Source of the DNA: Nyssa sinensis
Lineage: Eukaryota; Streptophyta; Magnoliopsida; Cornales; Nyssaceae
Reading direction: 5' to 3'
Assembly: GCA_008638375.1 (NCBI GenBank)
Contig: CM018031.1
Coordinates: forward strand, 17,350,915-17,414,914
DNA length: 64,000 bases
The position numbers and the translations under genes were made by a program. The notes below the pieces were generated by a model. It was given only the letters and a program-made list of their open reading frames with translations, was not told where the DNA came from and searched no databases. This document shows, piece by piece, positions 45,251-57,828 of this stretch; the stretch's first letter is position 1; the number at the start of each line of letters is the position of its first letter.

Positions 45251-48200
45251 GGTGGGGTATGGGGATGCAATAATTCCCATCACAATATAATTCAAATTAT
45301 AACAAGGATTACTTACATGGGATCGACCCAACTCCAATATCATTTCCACATGTGTAAAAACTATCATACATTGCATGTAATGTAATACGAGATGCCAAAA
45401 TGCATCGAAAAATATTTAGTTATATAAATTTATGAGATCAAACACTGAGTCTCGAACATATGAGGCCAACAGTATGCTAATATACATATTTTATTACGTA
45501 AGTCAGAGTGCATATAATAGCAAGGCCAAAGGTATCTGATGAGGATGTGTGTTAAGAACAAAATCTATAAATGATTCTAGTCCTAGTCATCACTATACCA
45601 TAAAGAGATATTGCATATGTTCTTCACCTTATGCCTCAAATGTCACATAATCTTGTCATTACTTTCTTGGCCACCCAAGCCTCTATTATCCAAGTTTCAT
45701 ATTAATTTTATGAGTCGTTTAAGGTAAAGCACACCTTAACTTATTCATAGGGTATTCATTTATCCAAACAAATACTAAAATTGAGTTCCTAAATATCAAA
45801 TTCCATTAGGAGGTCCTATCCTGACGATTCTATGTCTTTTATATGTTTTTTAAACTCATAAGGGTATTTTTTTTAATTTTACCAGACTAGTTTCACATTT
45901 ATCGAGACCTTGTCTCATCAACTGAATCTTGGAATCGGAGCTAGAATCTCTAAAAACCCTAAATGATGTCTCTTTGTATTTTAATAATTCTTTTAGATAT
46001 CTATTTTGTGCATAGGGGTATTATCATAATTCTACACATTCATGCAAACCTAACATCGTGTCCTATTTGCCCATTTTGATCGTGTATCTAGGTTCAGGGC
46101 GTTCAAAAACCTTGAAAACACCATTTCTGGATCTTGATTAGCTATTTAATTAAAGTTTTGCATTTTTTGTTCCAACCTGGGTATGCTTTATCCACTGCCC
46201 ATCAGCTCGTGAAGGGATGATAAAGACAAAACCATAACTCCACATGTGCATGAGAAAAACGTAGAGGAGCCGTGTGTGAAATTTGAATGTAGGCCACGAT
46301 TACAAGAAGATGTGAAGTGATAAAATTCAAATAACTAAGATTGTGGTTGTAATAAGATAGGAAGAGGTTGATTTTTAAATAAAGTGAGATAATGTAAATG
46401 TGGTTTCTTTTAAATTAGCCGAAAGTAAGTGATAAAGATAAACATCACTTATATTATCCTACGGTTAATTATATTTTCTATATAAGTCTAATAATACAAT
46501 GGCTACCACACAGTTTTGTGAGAGCCCTTCTTTATTAAGTCTTCTTTATTTTCACATGGTATCAAAGCAAGTAAAAGAGCCTGGATTCAAATCTCATTGT
46601 CACCCTGAAAATATGAATTGACACGTGTAGTTTCAAACTACCACACATGCGGGGGTGTGTTAGAGAATATAATAATAAAGTTACATCCTCTCTAACAGGT
46701 TAATCTTTTAGATGAGTTGGTGATTACAGAGCATAATTGTCATTTTATTAATTTATGTAGGACTACTATCGGGTCCTAATTTGTCTAGCCTGACATTATA
46801 TTTGAGTTCATGGCATACAAAAGCTTTGGACACACCCCTTTTTAGAAGGTAAGGGTGAGAACAGGCCATAATAGAGATTCAAGTTCAAACTGGATGACCA
46901 ATTCACTATGCCATGGGCAACCATAGTGGAACTTGCCAAAGCTTGAAAAATTAGTATTTTGAGAATTTTGATTCATAGAATAATAAAGGATAGAATTTGG
47001 ACGTGTTGGAAATCAAGAAAATAAGGGAAAATCAAGAACACATGGACTGTGAGGTTAGGGTTGTTGTAAACATCATTGCAAGCTAGTAAGGGACAAAGGA
47101 AGAAAAATAGTATCGACACCGTCTTTGGGGGTTAGGGTTGTTGTAAGCATCATTGCAAGCTAGTAAGGGACAAAGGAAGAAGAATAGTATCGACATCGTC
47201 TTTGGGGGTTTAATTCAAATTGGTCCAAGTTCGTTTTATTTCTTTAGGCCGAAATCTTTAAAAATGTAGGCTAGCACTATTTTAAGTCATTAGGTTGAAA
47301 CCTTTAATAATCATATTAGGTGTGGGCCCTAAAATTTTAAATGCAATTGGGTTAGGTTTCAACCAATGGTCCAATATGGTTTAAAATGGTATTGGGTCAA
47401 GATTAGCCCAGGTGGAGAGGTCCATTATAATGCCTAATTAGGGTTGTTTGGATGCGCTCATGAGCCTAACCATCTTAGTGATGTTTTGGTTCAATTTTAG
47501 GATAGAATTGACTCAATAATAACCTAGCTCTTGAGGTAAATTTACTAAAATGCTACACTCATTTAATTTAAATTAAAATGCAAAACTTAATTTTAAAAAG
47601 GGCATACCCATTATTTTTGGGAATTGTGGACTTAATGGCGAGAGTCGCTTGTACATTTGAGGACCTAGGTTGGTGCCACATATATATGTAAATGATGAAA
47701 TACTTCTAGTGTAAATTTATGCAATTAAAATGAAACACACACACATAGTAACATACATATACTTATCCCCTACACATTTATGTGCATCAATAAGTCCCCC
47801 AACTAGTTCTAAATCATAAGAACTGAGAACCAAAGTGATTCTTTTCTCCATCACAGTGTATAAACGTATATATGTGTATGTGCCTATATATTTATGTATA
47901 TATCCACATTTAGATATGCACAATCACATATATGTTCACACAATATTGTAGTTTAGACTAAATGTAAGGTCCAAAGAGCCATTACCTATCCTCCGTAAAC
48001 TACTATTTTAGAAAGAGAAATTAGAGTGAGAGAACTCGAGGTGACCATCAGTGGCTGCAATGAGTAGGTCCAGTCCAACCTTAGCTTCCTTCTTCTTCTT
48101 ATTCTTGTTTATAGTCATTACCATACACCTTTTAAGGTCATCCATGGCAGTGTGCACAAACTTACACATTTAGAGTGAATGACACACACTCAAACACATA

Positions 48201-49032
48201 TATATATATATATATGCACTGTTTCTTTCATATAACACAACACACACAAACACACAGAGCACCCTGTATTCCCATTCACACTACTTTATTGCATCTTTTT
48301 TCCCACATACTCTCATAGTTTCACTAACACTATCGTTCACACATATAGAAACACATATGGTCTCTTGTATACATACCAATATATATAAATATATATATAT
48401 ATATATACACATATACATATACTTATAGAGAAAAAGAGAGAGGGGAGTGGAATTTGAAATGGAGGGAGAGAAAAGAGGCCATCGAGTAGGGAAAGAAAAT
48501 AAAAAGAAAAGTTGATGGGGCTATCCGCATGTTTCCTTCATGTCCCATCCTATCTTATGGTGCATCCTCACCACAAATGGTTAATTCTTACATTGGATCT
48601 CGTTCCTTGTCCAACCATAATTCGCAACATATACAGGTCTAAAATATCTATAAAGTTTCTTTTGGAAGCTTCACATGCATCCCCAAGCACTAGATGTCCA
48701 ATTGGCCAAATGTGAGCACAAACTAACCATAAATAAAATAGATAGAAATCACGTCAAAATTGACACCCTAGTTAATTTTGACGCGTTCCCTATTTCTCCA
48801 AATTCCAATTATAAAATTTCTATATTTATTCGCGTTTCGAATCTGACTATGTGATCTCGTGGCGTACACAAGTCTCGAATAAATTATTTGACTTTTATTT
48901 TTACCTTAAATATTATATTGATTAATAATAAATTATTTTCATAATTATTCATTTTCAATTATTAAATATTTAATATCGATTTAGAATAGAAAATTACCAA
49001 AATGACATTCGATAATTTTTCGAGTCGTTACA
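45251..49032. mobile_element. degraded long LTR-like element; right end CGAGTCGTTACA
   Basis: The right end is TTTTTCGAGTCGTTACA at 49,032, like the inverted start of the 7,424 element. Inside are CA-rich and AT microsatellites (47,730-48,420) in the same relative place as in the other long LTRs. No clean left TG end or 5-bp duplication was found, so the left edge is approximate and probably truncated. A TRIM lies within it at about 46,557-46,728. No coding frame is supported. Confidence 0.5.
46557..46728 (+). mobile_element. TRIM fragment
   Basis: TGGTATCAAAGCAAG (primer site type) at 46,557, then about 85 bp of internal sequence with 'ttcaaatctcattgtca', then an LTR starting TGTTAGAGAATATAATAATA at 46,658 and ending near TGATTACA at 46,728. 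Same family as 19,199-19,492. The 5' LTR is not clear. Confidence 0.6.
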
Positions 49033-49204
49033 AAAAGTGTCTAAAAAGATAGATACTTCCGTTTTCATACCTTAGGTACAAATGTTTGAGCTTTTTATTT
49101 AGGTACTTTGTGGCTATTTATGAATCTTTGAGTCTAAATATATATTCAAATTAGGATTTCATATATTCTCTTGTCACAAAGGTTATTGTAAGTCTTCGTA
49201 TCTA
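49033..49204. other. flanking segment, probably part of an interrupted Copia-type LTR
   Basis: It is continued after the 49,205-52,996 insertion by 53,002-53,580, which has 'gtgtgggttttcg' and 'ctagagtttctc' motifs common near the ends of Copia LTRs. The target duplication ATCTA marks the junction. Confidence 0.4.
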
Positions 49205-50584
49205 TGTCACGCCCCGAATTTCTGACCGAAAACCGAGGTGCGACTAACGAACAGAAAGTAAATAAAATAAAAGATAATTAAATAGATTTACGAATTTACG
49301 ACAAATTAAATAGAGTTCATTAATTTTCTAAAAATTTCGGCAGCACCTCCTTTGTTTTTCGAGCCTTTTTCCCCCTGATAAACACAATACATCATATATA
49401 TATACAACTATCACAATCCATCCTCACTCGATGGCCACAACTCTATCAAAGTTAAATATACATCGCCTACTTATACAATCCATCACGTCTACTCCTACAT
49501 TTAAACTAAAAGATCACAAATTCATTATTTATTACAATATACAATGTCATTTCCATTCTTTTCAGAAACACACCAATCTTTTATAGTATCTAAATACGCC
49601 CCAAGGGCCCAAATATTCTTCCAAATTCATTTCCTCTCCTTTCTCCAAGATTTCATCAAGTCCCACGTACCAGGAGCTTTATCTGAAACCTGTGCCCACG
49701 AATGGGTCAGCGACAACATGCTGGTATGATATAATACTAATGCAAGAAACAAAACTAAGGTCGTGGCATGTGCAAGTGTACAGTTATTTCTATATGGCAT
49801 TCGATGTCATGATGATAGTATATAAACAGTATGCAATATATGAACAGGATGCGTGACACACCCATGCAACTCTATGCCCACCCATGTCTCATGATACGGT
49901 CCTTCCCCGTCGACATGAGTACCTTGTATGTCTCGCTTCACGGTCCGGAACCCGTCAGGCATGCGAGTACCTAATGGCCGATTTTGGGTTTTTCACCACA
50001 GGATCTGCACCCTCATAATGCACCAGCACCTCGTGCTGACCCACACTATGCTTTCAAGAAATCACACGATGTCGATATGCCATGATTTCATAATGCAATA
50101 ATACAGTTCAAATGAAACATCCCTTTCATAAGCATATGCAACATGCTTTAAATAATGCATCACATTTAAGATTTACAATAGCATTTAAATTACAAGATTT
50201 CATCCGCAAATCTACATGTCATGCTCGATCAATCCCAACACTTATACAATTCTACATGTCTCAATATCAGCGATCCTTCTAAAACATAAATCACATATGA
50301 TGACAACTCAAGAAGTAAATCATAACACCCACAGATTCATAAAGAACATGTAAGCATACAACCAATCAAATTCTAAGTGGTTTCTAATAGCCATTACGCA
50401 TAGAGAACATTCAATCATCTTATCAAATACTCCTAAGCTTAACCTCATTTCTCACGTTAGTAAAATATCATACCTGATAGGGTTGGTCACAACCCTACTA
50501 AGCGGTGTCCACTATGCAATCCAATCAACCCATAAGTAACTTAGTCCTCCAATGGAATCATATCAAGCTTATGCTTATCTCCAC

Positions 50585-51060
50585 TCAGCCAATCTTTGGA
50601 GAATTTGCAGTCAAGCGTGAACCAAACCCTCGTGCATCCCGAGTTTGAGGTTGCTCTCCAGTCCATGGTTCAGCAGTTGAAGAAAACACACCTGCAGGTT
50701 GATCGAGTCGGCCAACCATTTTAAATCCAGTTTCATCAGCTTCTTCAGCCTTGACCCCATACTCAAATTGGATAATCGAATTACTACGTACATTCCTCAC
50801 CGTGCTATCATAACAGATAACAACATCCTGAAGGATGGCCATTAAGTTTTTGAATAAAGTTCCAGGCTCAGTCAACCCTCTAGATGAACGGACAATAACT
50901 TCTCTGCTTGAAATTGAGTGAGCCATCTCCACCTGAACAAGAGACCTAATACCCAATTATCGCCGCTGAAATACTACAACCACTTTCAAGAACCCATATG
51001 TTACGGAAACTCTGTGGCAAACTGAACTTCCTTGCAAAATATCTAAGTAGCTCCTTACTT
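50585..51060 (-). pseudogene. captured fragment resembling the largest subunit of plant RNA polymerase IV/V (NRPD1/NRPE1)
   Basis: The minus-strand frame 50,956-50,585 reads MAHSISSREVIVRSSRGL, then EPGTLFKNLMAILQDVVI, then CYDSTVRNVRSNSIIQFEYG. The arrangement of a membrane-free helix followed by (Y)DGTVRN and IIQFEYG is the signature near the C-terminal domains of RPB1-family subunits. The surrounding residues look to me most like plant Pol IV (NRPD1). Family members carry Gly where this has Ser (DSTVRN). Later residues QPAGVFSSTA may match the following GEPVGV block weakly. An upstream stretch in another frame (51,056-50,950: KELLRYFARKFSLPQ, NIWVLESGCSISAAI) may belong to the same capture. 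It is truncated, shifted and has no start, so it is not a working gene. The assignment is from memory of the family, not a search. Confidence 0.6.
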
Positions 51061-52390
51061 GCTCTACCCCTTGCCAACAATCAGATTCAATGCAGCCTTA
51101 CTAATTCCTGAGTTCCCCAATCTACCTGATGTTATCCACTGCCAAGGCAATCCTACTTGTAAAATTGAATGGCCCATATCTGATGCTACCCAACACCTAA
51201 ACTGACCGAAGCACCCATTTCTCTTTATCAATGGATGAACACGACACCAAGAAATGGATGGCATGTCTTGCTGTATGCTTCTGGAGTTCCTACCTCATCT
51301 GAATGCACTAACAGAGTCTCCTCTCTTTGATCTCTCTCATAACCAGTAGGTCCTGAACCTAACTCATTCGAATCGGCCAGCAGTTTGTAATCCAACAGCC
51401 AACGCAACCCACAAACCTCTACCACTTTCCTCTTGTCGCTACCTCCTCCCATCGACAAGCTGCTCTGTTGCTTTAAAATGTGCCCAACAGTCTGTCCCCA
51501 TTTTTAAACACACAAATCTCCTAACGGACGTAGCTCCACAGTCACAGACACTATCCCCTAGTCCTATTCAAACCAACCTCAACTACACAACATCCAAACC
51601 TGCTGCCCCCTACTGTAACTCTCCCAATTAATTAACAATACCAGTCGACCCCTTATGCGAACCCAACCCCTCAATCAGACAACGGCACAAGCTTCCAATC
51701 ACCTGATGCCACCTACGGCTGAAGCCTATTCTGCTTCAGTTTCATCAAGTTCCTCAAGCCTCAAGCACTGGTCCCTCTTCATCCCCAACATAAATCAATT
51801 TCCAATATATATGTATATATATATATATATATATATACATACATCTCCTCCAACATGGGTACAGCCGAACCAGCAAATCCAACCCAACCGACTCTCAATC
51901 CGACGAATTAACGAACCAATTCAACACCCATGACAGCCATCGACAAAAACCTGCAACAACACACACACAATCCCGAACCACTGCCATACACCACAACCGT
52001 AACACAAATCACAGAATCCTAACCCCAAGTTTCCGTTGAATCAACCCACGACCACTGAATCATCACCACCTGAAGCAAAAAATCGAATTCAACTCACGAT
52101 CCCGTGACACGGCCAAAGTCGACAACTCCTCTACAGATCCGTCCCAATCGTTGTTGCCTCGTGTTCCTCCAATCCGTAACACACAGCTTCAATCGCTCCA
52201 AGGAATCCAAAACCCACTGCTACTCCATCGCTACACCATACCGAGAGCCATCCCGCAAAACCGTAACATCCACACACATACATATATACATATACATACA
52301 CATCCCCTGTCTGCGTCAAACCCAAACAGCCAACACACACCAAATCGCAACATAATTCACAAAATTGTAACCCCAATCGCAATCCAAAAT

Positions 52391-52440
52391 CCGTCGCAAA
52401 CCCGTCGCAAATCCGTCGCAGACCCGTCGCACTCCGACGC
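52391..52440. repeat. 11-bp tandem repeat CCGTCGCAAAC-type
   Basis: Four to five units of CCGTCGCAAAC, CCGTCGCAAAT, CCGTCGCAGAC, CCGTCGCACTC in a GC-rich, CpG-rich part of the LTR. Confidence 0.85.
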
Positions 52441-53001
52441 GAGCTTGGACACGCGAGACGCGATGGCCGTCGACCAGATCTTCCCCCTCGCGACCACCGC
52501 CGTCCGCAGCCCCGTCCGTTTCTCTTTCCCTCTTCCTTTCCTTCCTTTTTCTCTCTCTTTTCTTCTCCCTTTCCTCCTCCCCTATTCTGCCGTTCTCCCT
52601 CAGCCGAGACCTGTACCATCCCCTTTTCTTCTTTTCTCTTTTCTCTTTTCTTTTTCTTTCCCTCTTTTCTTCTTTTATTCATTTTCCACCACACACCCAT
52701 ATATATATATATTATACCATACTTTATATTTTATTCATGTATACTATTACACATATTTTTATTTTTATTTTATTTTATTTTTCATATATTGATTTTGAAT
52801 GTAAATAAAGTTGGTATAAAGCTGGCTCAATATCAGTATTATTTGTTTTGACGTCTCTGGGTGTCCGTTCGCGTCTTATGTCATTTTTATTATTTTCATA
52901 TTTTTTTTTTCAAAATTAAATTAATTAGAAATTAAGGACATTCACATAGCGTTCAAAAAAAAAAAAAATTCTATTCCAAATTTTCGAATCTTTACAATCT
53001 A

Positions 53002-53337
53002 AGATTAAGTATTAGGTTTACTTTTTATCACAACATGTGGAGTGTTAATCTATAGAGATCTGAATGATGGTAGAAGTGGTGACTGTAGAAGAGATCACTT
53101 GAAGGCGCAATCAGCTGTACGGAAGATCACAACGAGAGAGGACTAATGGGGACATTGTCTAATGGCGAAAGACTAATATAGGCAACAATAAGATTAGTTA
53201 AATCGGAGTTTGGTGTATCTTTGTACTGGGTTAGATTTATTATGAATTTTCTTATAAGTGTGGGTTTTCGTCCCCACTAGAGTTTCTCATGTATGACTCT
53301 ATATTATGCCTCTCACTCACTAACTCACTCACTCTTG

Positions 53338-53371
<34 letters not shown>

Positions 53372-53579
53372 CTCTTTATTGTGTTGCTTCTTATAATTGA
53401 TTAATATCTGTTGATAAGCATTTGGCTATATTATATTTTTGGAATCAGGTATTAAAGTTTATATCTAAAAAGAAAAATCAATTTACTGTTTATTTCAATG
53501 ATTATTGCCTAATTAGTTAGGTTGATTAAGAAATAAAATTTGGGACTATTTATACAACTTTGTGGATAATTAATTAAAA
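53002..53579. other. noncoding; probable rest of interrupted Copia-type LTR
   Basis: Contains 'ttataagtgtgggttttcg' and 'ctagagtttctcatg', a (CT)n tract (53,335-53,352) and an (AT)n tract (53,353-53,371). No gene is seen. Confidence 0.45.
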
Positions 53580-53779
53580 TATAATTGATTAGTTGCGATC
53601 CAAAACCGCCTCATAATCAGTTCTCTTATTTTCTCTCTTATCAGAACTACTACAACAATCACATAAAGATGTTTATTTTTAATTTAATATCTTTTTCTCT
53701 TACAATACATCCTTCTCAATATCGTAATTTCTACCATGCTCATTATATTAATATGTTTCTTAATTTACCATTTAATTTT

Positions 53780-54070
53780 AAAGGTTTAAAAAAATATATA
53801 AATAAATCATTTTGTACAAATAGAAACTTATAAATGAGTAAAATTTGTTAGTGTTACATTTCACAATAATTTTTTGTACATAAAAAAACAGCAGTCTCTT
53901 AATTCCTGAAAGCTAAAAGTTAAAACTGGCAACAAAAAAAAAAAATAACAGCAGCCTCATGAGTTGCATGCATACAAAACGAATGTAAGGATTATCTTCT
54001 CCTGAGAAGTTGCATGCAGAGTTCCATTCATTGATTCTCTCTATGCCAATTTCCCCTTCGTGTTTGGGGT
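53780..54070. repeat. fragment of the repeat shared with the inverted arms
   Basis: 'gttagtgttacatttcacaa' near 53,850 and 'gcatacaaaacgaatgtaag' followed by 'gattatcttctcctga' near 53,970 match 41,335 and 41,885 in the right arm, in the same orientation but with the sequence in between shortened. Region 53,580-53,779 is AT-rich and unassigned. Confidence 0.65.
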
Positions 54071-54089
54071 TTCAAATAGTTGACGATGG

Positions 54090-55385
54090 ATAAAAAACTT
54101 GGCATTTTGAGGGAATGGAGAGCAAGAGTGGATGGATTATAGTTATGCGTAAAGAAAGAAGAAGTGGAGATGCAAGAAACAATGGAATGACGAATCTACA
54201 CACGGTCTTCGTTAATAATCTACCAAAGTACATGGATCTAGAAGAACTTTGCAAACTTTTCACGAAGTTTAGAGTGGTTAGAGATGTCTTTATTCCAATG
54301 AAAAGAAGAATAAACTAGATCTAAATTTGGTTTTGTAAGATACAACTATGGAATTACAGCAGGAATTGTGGTTCAAAAGGGTAATGGTGTATGGGTTGGA
54401 AGTAAGGCTATGAAAGTAAACATGGCAGATTTGAAAAGAGAAGCTAATAAAAGGCATTAGTTGGACTACGCTACTAAAAGGGTGGAGATGATCAATAAGT
54501 AGGAAGTTTCAAAGGAAATTGGTAAGAATGACGACAGTGGATCTATGTTAAGAGCAACCATGGATAGAAGAACTTTTGTTGAAATTGTTAAAGAATCGAA
54601 CGAAAGTACAGTTTTCCCCAATGTTACGGTAAACGAATAAGGGAATAGATGGTTATACAAAAGCTTAATTGCTAAGTTACCCTCCATTGGATCAGTAGAA
54701 TTTATTCAAGAAGCATTCATAAGAGAGGGGATTGTTAATATCGAAGTGAGACAATGGAATGGGACTCATGTGGTGTTGACCTTTCCCTCTGGTGATGAGA
54801 TGAAAGCTACTGGTCAGGAATACAGAGATTGGTTTGAAAGTTAGTTTTGTGGAAACCTATGAATGGAGTAGTGATTTAAAGATTTATCCAAAAAGACTAA
54901 TTTAGATTAATTATTTTGGTATCCCATTAAATGTTTGGAATGCGAACACTTTCCAGAAGATTGTAAGTATTTGGGGTGAAGTCATGCAATTAGATGAGGC
55001 TACCACGAAATCTTTGTCCTTTGATTGTGGTAAAGTGCTGATCAGGACTTCACGCATGGACTTGATTAACAAAGTAGTAAAGTTGAATTGTAAAGGAAAG
55101 TTTTTTCTGTTAGAGTGACTGAAGAGCAGATTGTTAGAGTCTTTAATATTCAAAATTCTTGGGTTTGCAATCATCAATGTGCAATCAAGGTAAATAGCTA
55201 TGGTTAAGAGAATAACTATGAAAGGGAAAAAGACGATAATGTGGCAAAAAAATAGAAATAGCATCAATGACTTGGCTAGCGTGAATGAAGCAATAAATGA
55301 GGAAGTGGAAGAGTCAGAAAGAATCAGTTGCAAGCTTGATATACCACAAACAGACACACCAATCACCTTGAGACACGTGTGCTTA
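54090..55385 (+). pseudogene. LINE ORF1 relic with RRM domain
   Basis: It reads TNLHTVFVNNLPKYMDLEEL, CKLFTKFRVVRDVFIPMKRR and then, after a stop, SKFGFVRYNYG. These are the RNP2 and RNP1 blocks of an RRM as found in plant L1-type ORF1 proteins. Farther on, in shifted frames, are RWLYKSLIAKLPSIGSVEF, WNGTHVVLTFPSGDEM and YFGIPLNVWNANTFQKI with WGEVMQLDEATTKSLSFD, the DUF4283-like middle part typical of the same proteins. Many stops. ORF2 does not follow: a gypsy LTR begins at about 55,386. An ORF2 relic lies at the other end of the window. Confidence 0.82.
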
Positions 55386-56044
55386 CAGAGCATGATAATC
55401 TCGATCATACAGAGCATACACAGCCTTCAGGGCATTCTCATATATATATATCATACAGAGCCGATAAACTCGGTCATACAGTGCAGTGACAGCCTTCAGG
55501 GCATTCTCATATATATGTATATCCTACAGAGCCGATAAACTCAGTCATACAGTGTAGGCAGAGCCTCTAGGGCATTCTCATGCACATATCCTCCAGACCT
55601 TATGCTCTGGGCAATATTCACTCAGTATTTCATATGGTTCCGACCTTATAGTTTCCTTAACAACTGCCAAGTAGGGAATAAGGAAACAGCCTTCAACACG
55701 GAAACAGTCTTTAACAAGGAAGCTACTATCTATGATTATAATCTCTATCTACGACACAATACTCCACAAGTTAACTGCAATCTCCGATGATCAAATCCCT
55801 ATATTCATGACATCGAATCCTAATCAACTTAGGAAAGCCACGATCTATAAATTAAACCCTAAAGGTACGCTTTATTTTCATGCTCATTCTTTGGCTTTCA
55901 ATACAGTCTTTTCAATTCCGTTTACTTACTTAAGCATCAGAGCAGGCTACCGCCGGAGCCAATCCGGTGGTCCTCTAATCATCTTTCTGAGTGTTCTACA
56001 GGTCACGGAGCCCACACTTATTGCGAGTTGAAAAGTGCAGCATC
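55386..56044 (+). mobile_element. 5' LTR of right Tat-type gypsy element
   Basis: The left part holds about 2.5 copies of a 75-bp unit (ATACAGAGC, GCCTTCAGGGCATTCTCATA) at 55,390-55,590. CTATAAATTAAACC near 55,848 is a plausible TATA box. The end AAGTGCAGCATCA at 56,044 matches the left-end LTR at 4,763-4,775. The exact 5' boundary is uncertain by about 25 bp because several TG starts are possible. The partner 3' LTR would lie beyond the window. Confidence 0.75.
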
Positions 56045-56075
56045 AGTTTGGCGCTATCTGTGGGAACGACTAATC
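56045..56075 (+). promoter_or_regulatory. primer-binding site region
   Basis: TTTGGCGCTATCTGTGGGAA follows the LTR at once. This resembles the TTTGGCGCCGTCTGTGGGAA text that follows the 5' LTR in many Tat-type elements. Confidence 0.7.
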
Positions 56076-56122
56076 TCCAAGTGCTCTATTCACAAACTCA
56101 TCTTTTTCCTCATCAAAAAACT

Positions 56123-57710
56123 ATGGCCCCAAATCTCTGACCGCGACAGAATACTCAGAATCCGCAAAGCTCTCAACGTCGGCCACCTGCTCCACGAGTA
56201 AGGGGGCCAGCGGTTGATCCCATGTGACAAGAGATCGAATCGATCAAACGACACACTGAACTGGTGCAGGAACAGTTGCTTGCCATCACTAGAACACTGG
56301 CAACGCTCACACAGAACCAAGGGACGAGTCCCCCTAACCCTGCCGGTTAACATTACTGCGGGAACACAACCCCCTATTACCACGAAGAATGAAGAGCCCC
56401 ATGAGCAGGCTCCGAATAATCAGCCTGGGCACCCCCAAGGTGTTGCCCGCGTTGGAAGAGATCCATAGCCGTCAGCAGCTCCAGGCTGGGGAACGTCAAC
56501 CTTCGTCCCTGACGTCCATTATCGAAGCACTATTCGAGCCCCAACTCCACGGGCTTCGGGAGCGCATCCGGCACCACAGGGGCCTCATCCCCATGCAGCA
56601 CCAATCCATTCCGGTTCGGAACCCTCTTCCGTCCGAGGGACGTACTCAGCCTGACTACCCTGAAGTCGAGGCTACGAGGCAAGGTTCACAAGATGTTAGA
56701 GTTCGAGACCCACGAAGGGTAGAAGAAATTGCCGAATCTATGGACCGAACAATTGCTTTGAGAGGTGCCCAGAACCCTCCAGAGCAAGACGAGTTAGCCA
56801 GGCTACTTGGAAGACTTGCCACCCCGTTCACTCACGCCATCATGTCAGAAGAAAGGCCCAGAAAGTTCATGGTGCCGAAGTTCACCCTGTATGACAGGTC
56901 TGGAGACCCTAGGAGATCATCTCTCACACTACCAGCATACAATGGCCCTCCACGGGGCCCTTGATGCTTTTATGTGCCAGACTTTCATTACCAGCTTGAA
57001 GGGAACTGCTTTGAAATGGTTCCATAACCTCCCTCCGAACTCAATTACCAGCTTCTATGAACTCGGTAGATAATTCCTGGACAGGTTTATAACCAGTAGA
57101 AGGCTCAAAAGGGGACCAGAATTCCTATTAAATGTCAAGCAGACTAAGGAAGAGTCCCTCCGAGCCTACATTGCGCGCTTCAATGTCGAACTCACGGAGA
57201 TCACTGACTGCAGCCCAAAATTCCTTGTAGCTGCTTTAACTACTGGACTTGCCCATGGTGGCTTCAGAGACTCTTGACGAAGAGCCCTCCAGCCGACATG
57301 GCGGCATTAATGGATCGGGCCAGGAAGTATATTAACTTGGAGGAAGCCAACCGCACATCCCAAAAGGGCAAAGATCAAAGCCTAGAGGGATAATCCGAAG
57401 AAGGGAGGATCACAAGAAAGAGGACCACAGAAGAGACTCCAGCAAGAAAAGGGCCAGGAGTCCAGAGAAGAGAACAGCACCGAACCAGGTACTCCGACAG
57501 ATTCGAGATCGGGAAAAACCTGAGGTGGCCTGGAACCAATCAAAGGAGATCTCAGTCTTCGAGACCAGAGTAAGTATTGTAATTATGGACATACGACTAA
57601 CTCATGCAGGACCGTCTAGGTATGAGATAAAGCAACTCATAAAGAATGGGCGTCTTCGAGAGTTTGTCAAGCAGGACGGAAGGCAGAACCCCCAAGAAGA
57701 CAAGCCTTAA
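56123..57710 (+). pseudogene. Tat-type gypsy gag relic
   Basis: The start is at ATG 56,123 (MAPNL), with TGA at 56,138 and 56,225, then EIESIKRHTELVQEQLLAIT. The retrotransposon gag core is spread over frames: FITSLKGTALKWFHNLPPNS, FYELGR (TAA at 57,071) FLDRF, then KEESLRAYIARFNVE. Near 57,570-57,610 a degenerate zinc knuckle (C-N-Y-GH-TTNS-C) remains, followed by EIKQLIKNGRLREFVKQ. Frames change several times. Confidence 0.85.
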
Positions 57711-57828
57711 CAACGGCCAGACCTAGAGGCCCGAGCAGAGACAAGAGCACAGGGAAGGACGAAATGAGCCTCAGAGGCAGAACAACCATGTCATCTACGT
57801 CCTCCATGCTGACTCCCCTATTACAAAA

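Larger units (their letters stand above)
49205..52996. mobile_element. lone long LTR-like element, 3.8 kb, TSD ATCTA
   Basis: Starts TGTCACGCCCCGAATTTC and ends CGAATCTTTACA, with perfect ATCTA at 49,200-49,204 and 52,997-53,001. The block 49,860-50,040 is the reverse complement of 9,720-9,930, so it is the same family as 7,424-10,362 in the opposite orientation. Order within it matches that element reversed: conserved block, GC-rich stretch with an 11-bp repeat (52,391-52,440), CT-rich stretch (52,500-52,680), AT tracts. The segment about 50,560-51,560 has no counterpart in the other copy and contains a gene-like fragment, described separately. Confidence 0.88.

Noticed and set aside
52151..52792. 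213-codon open frame in CT-rich DNA
   Set aside because: Low-complexity composition, no motif, inside the CT-rich part of an LTR.
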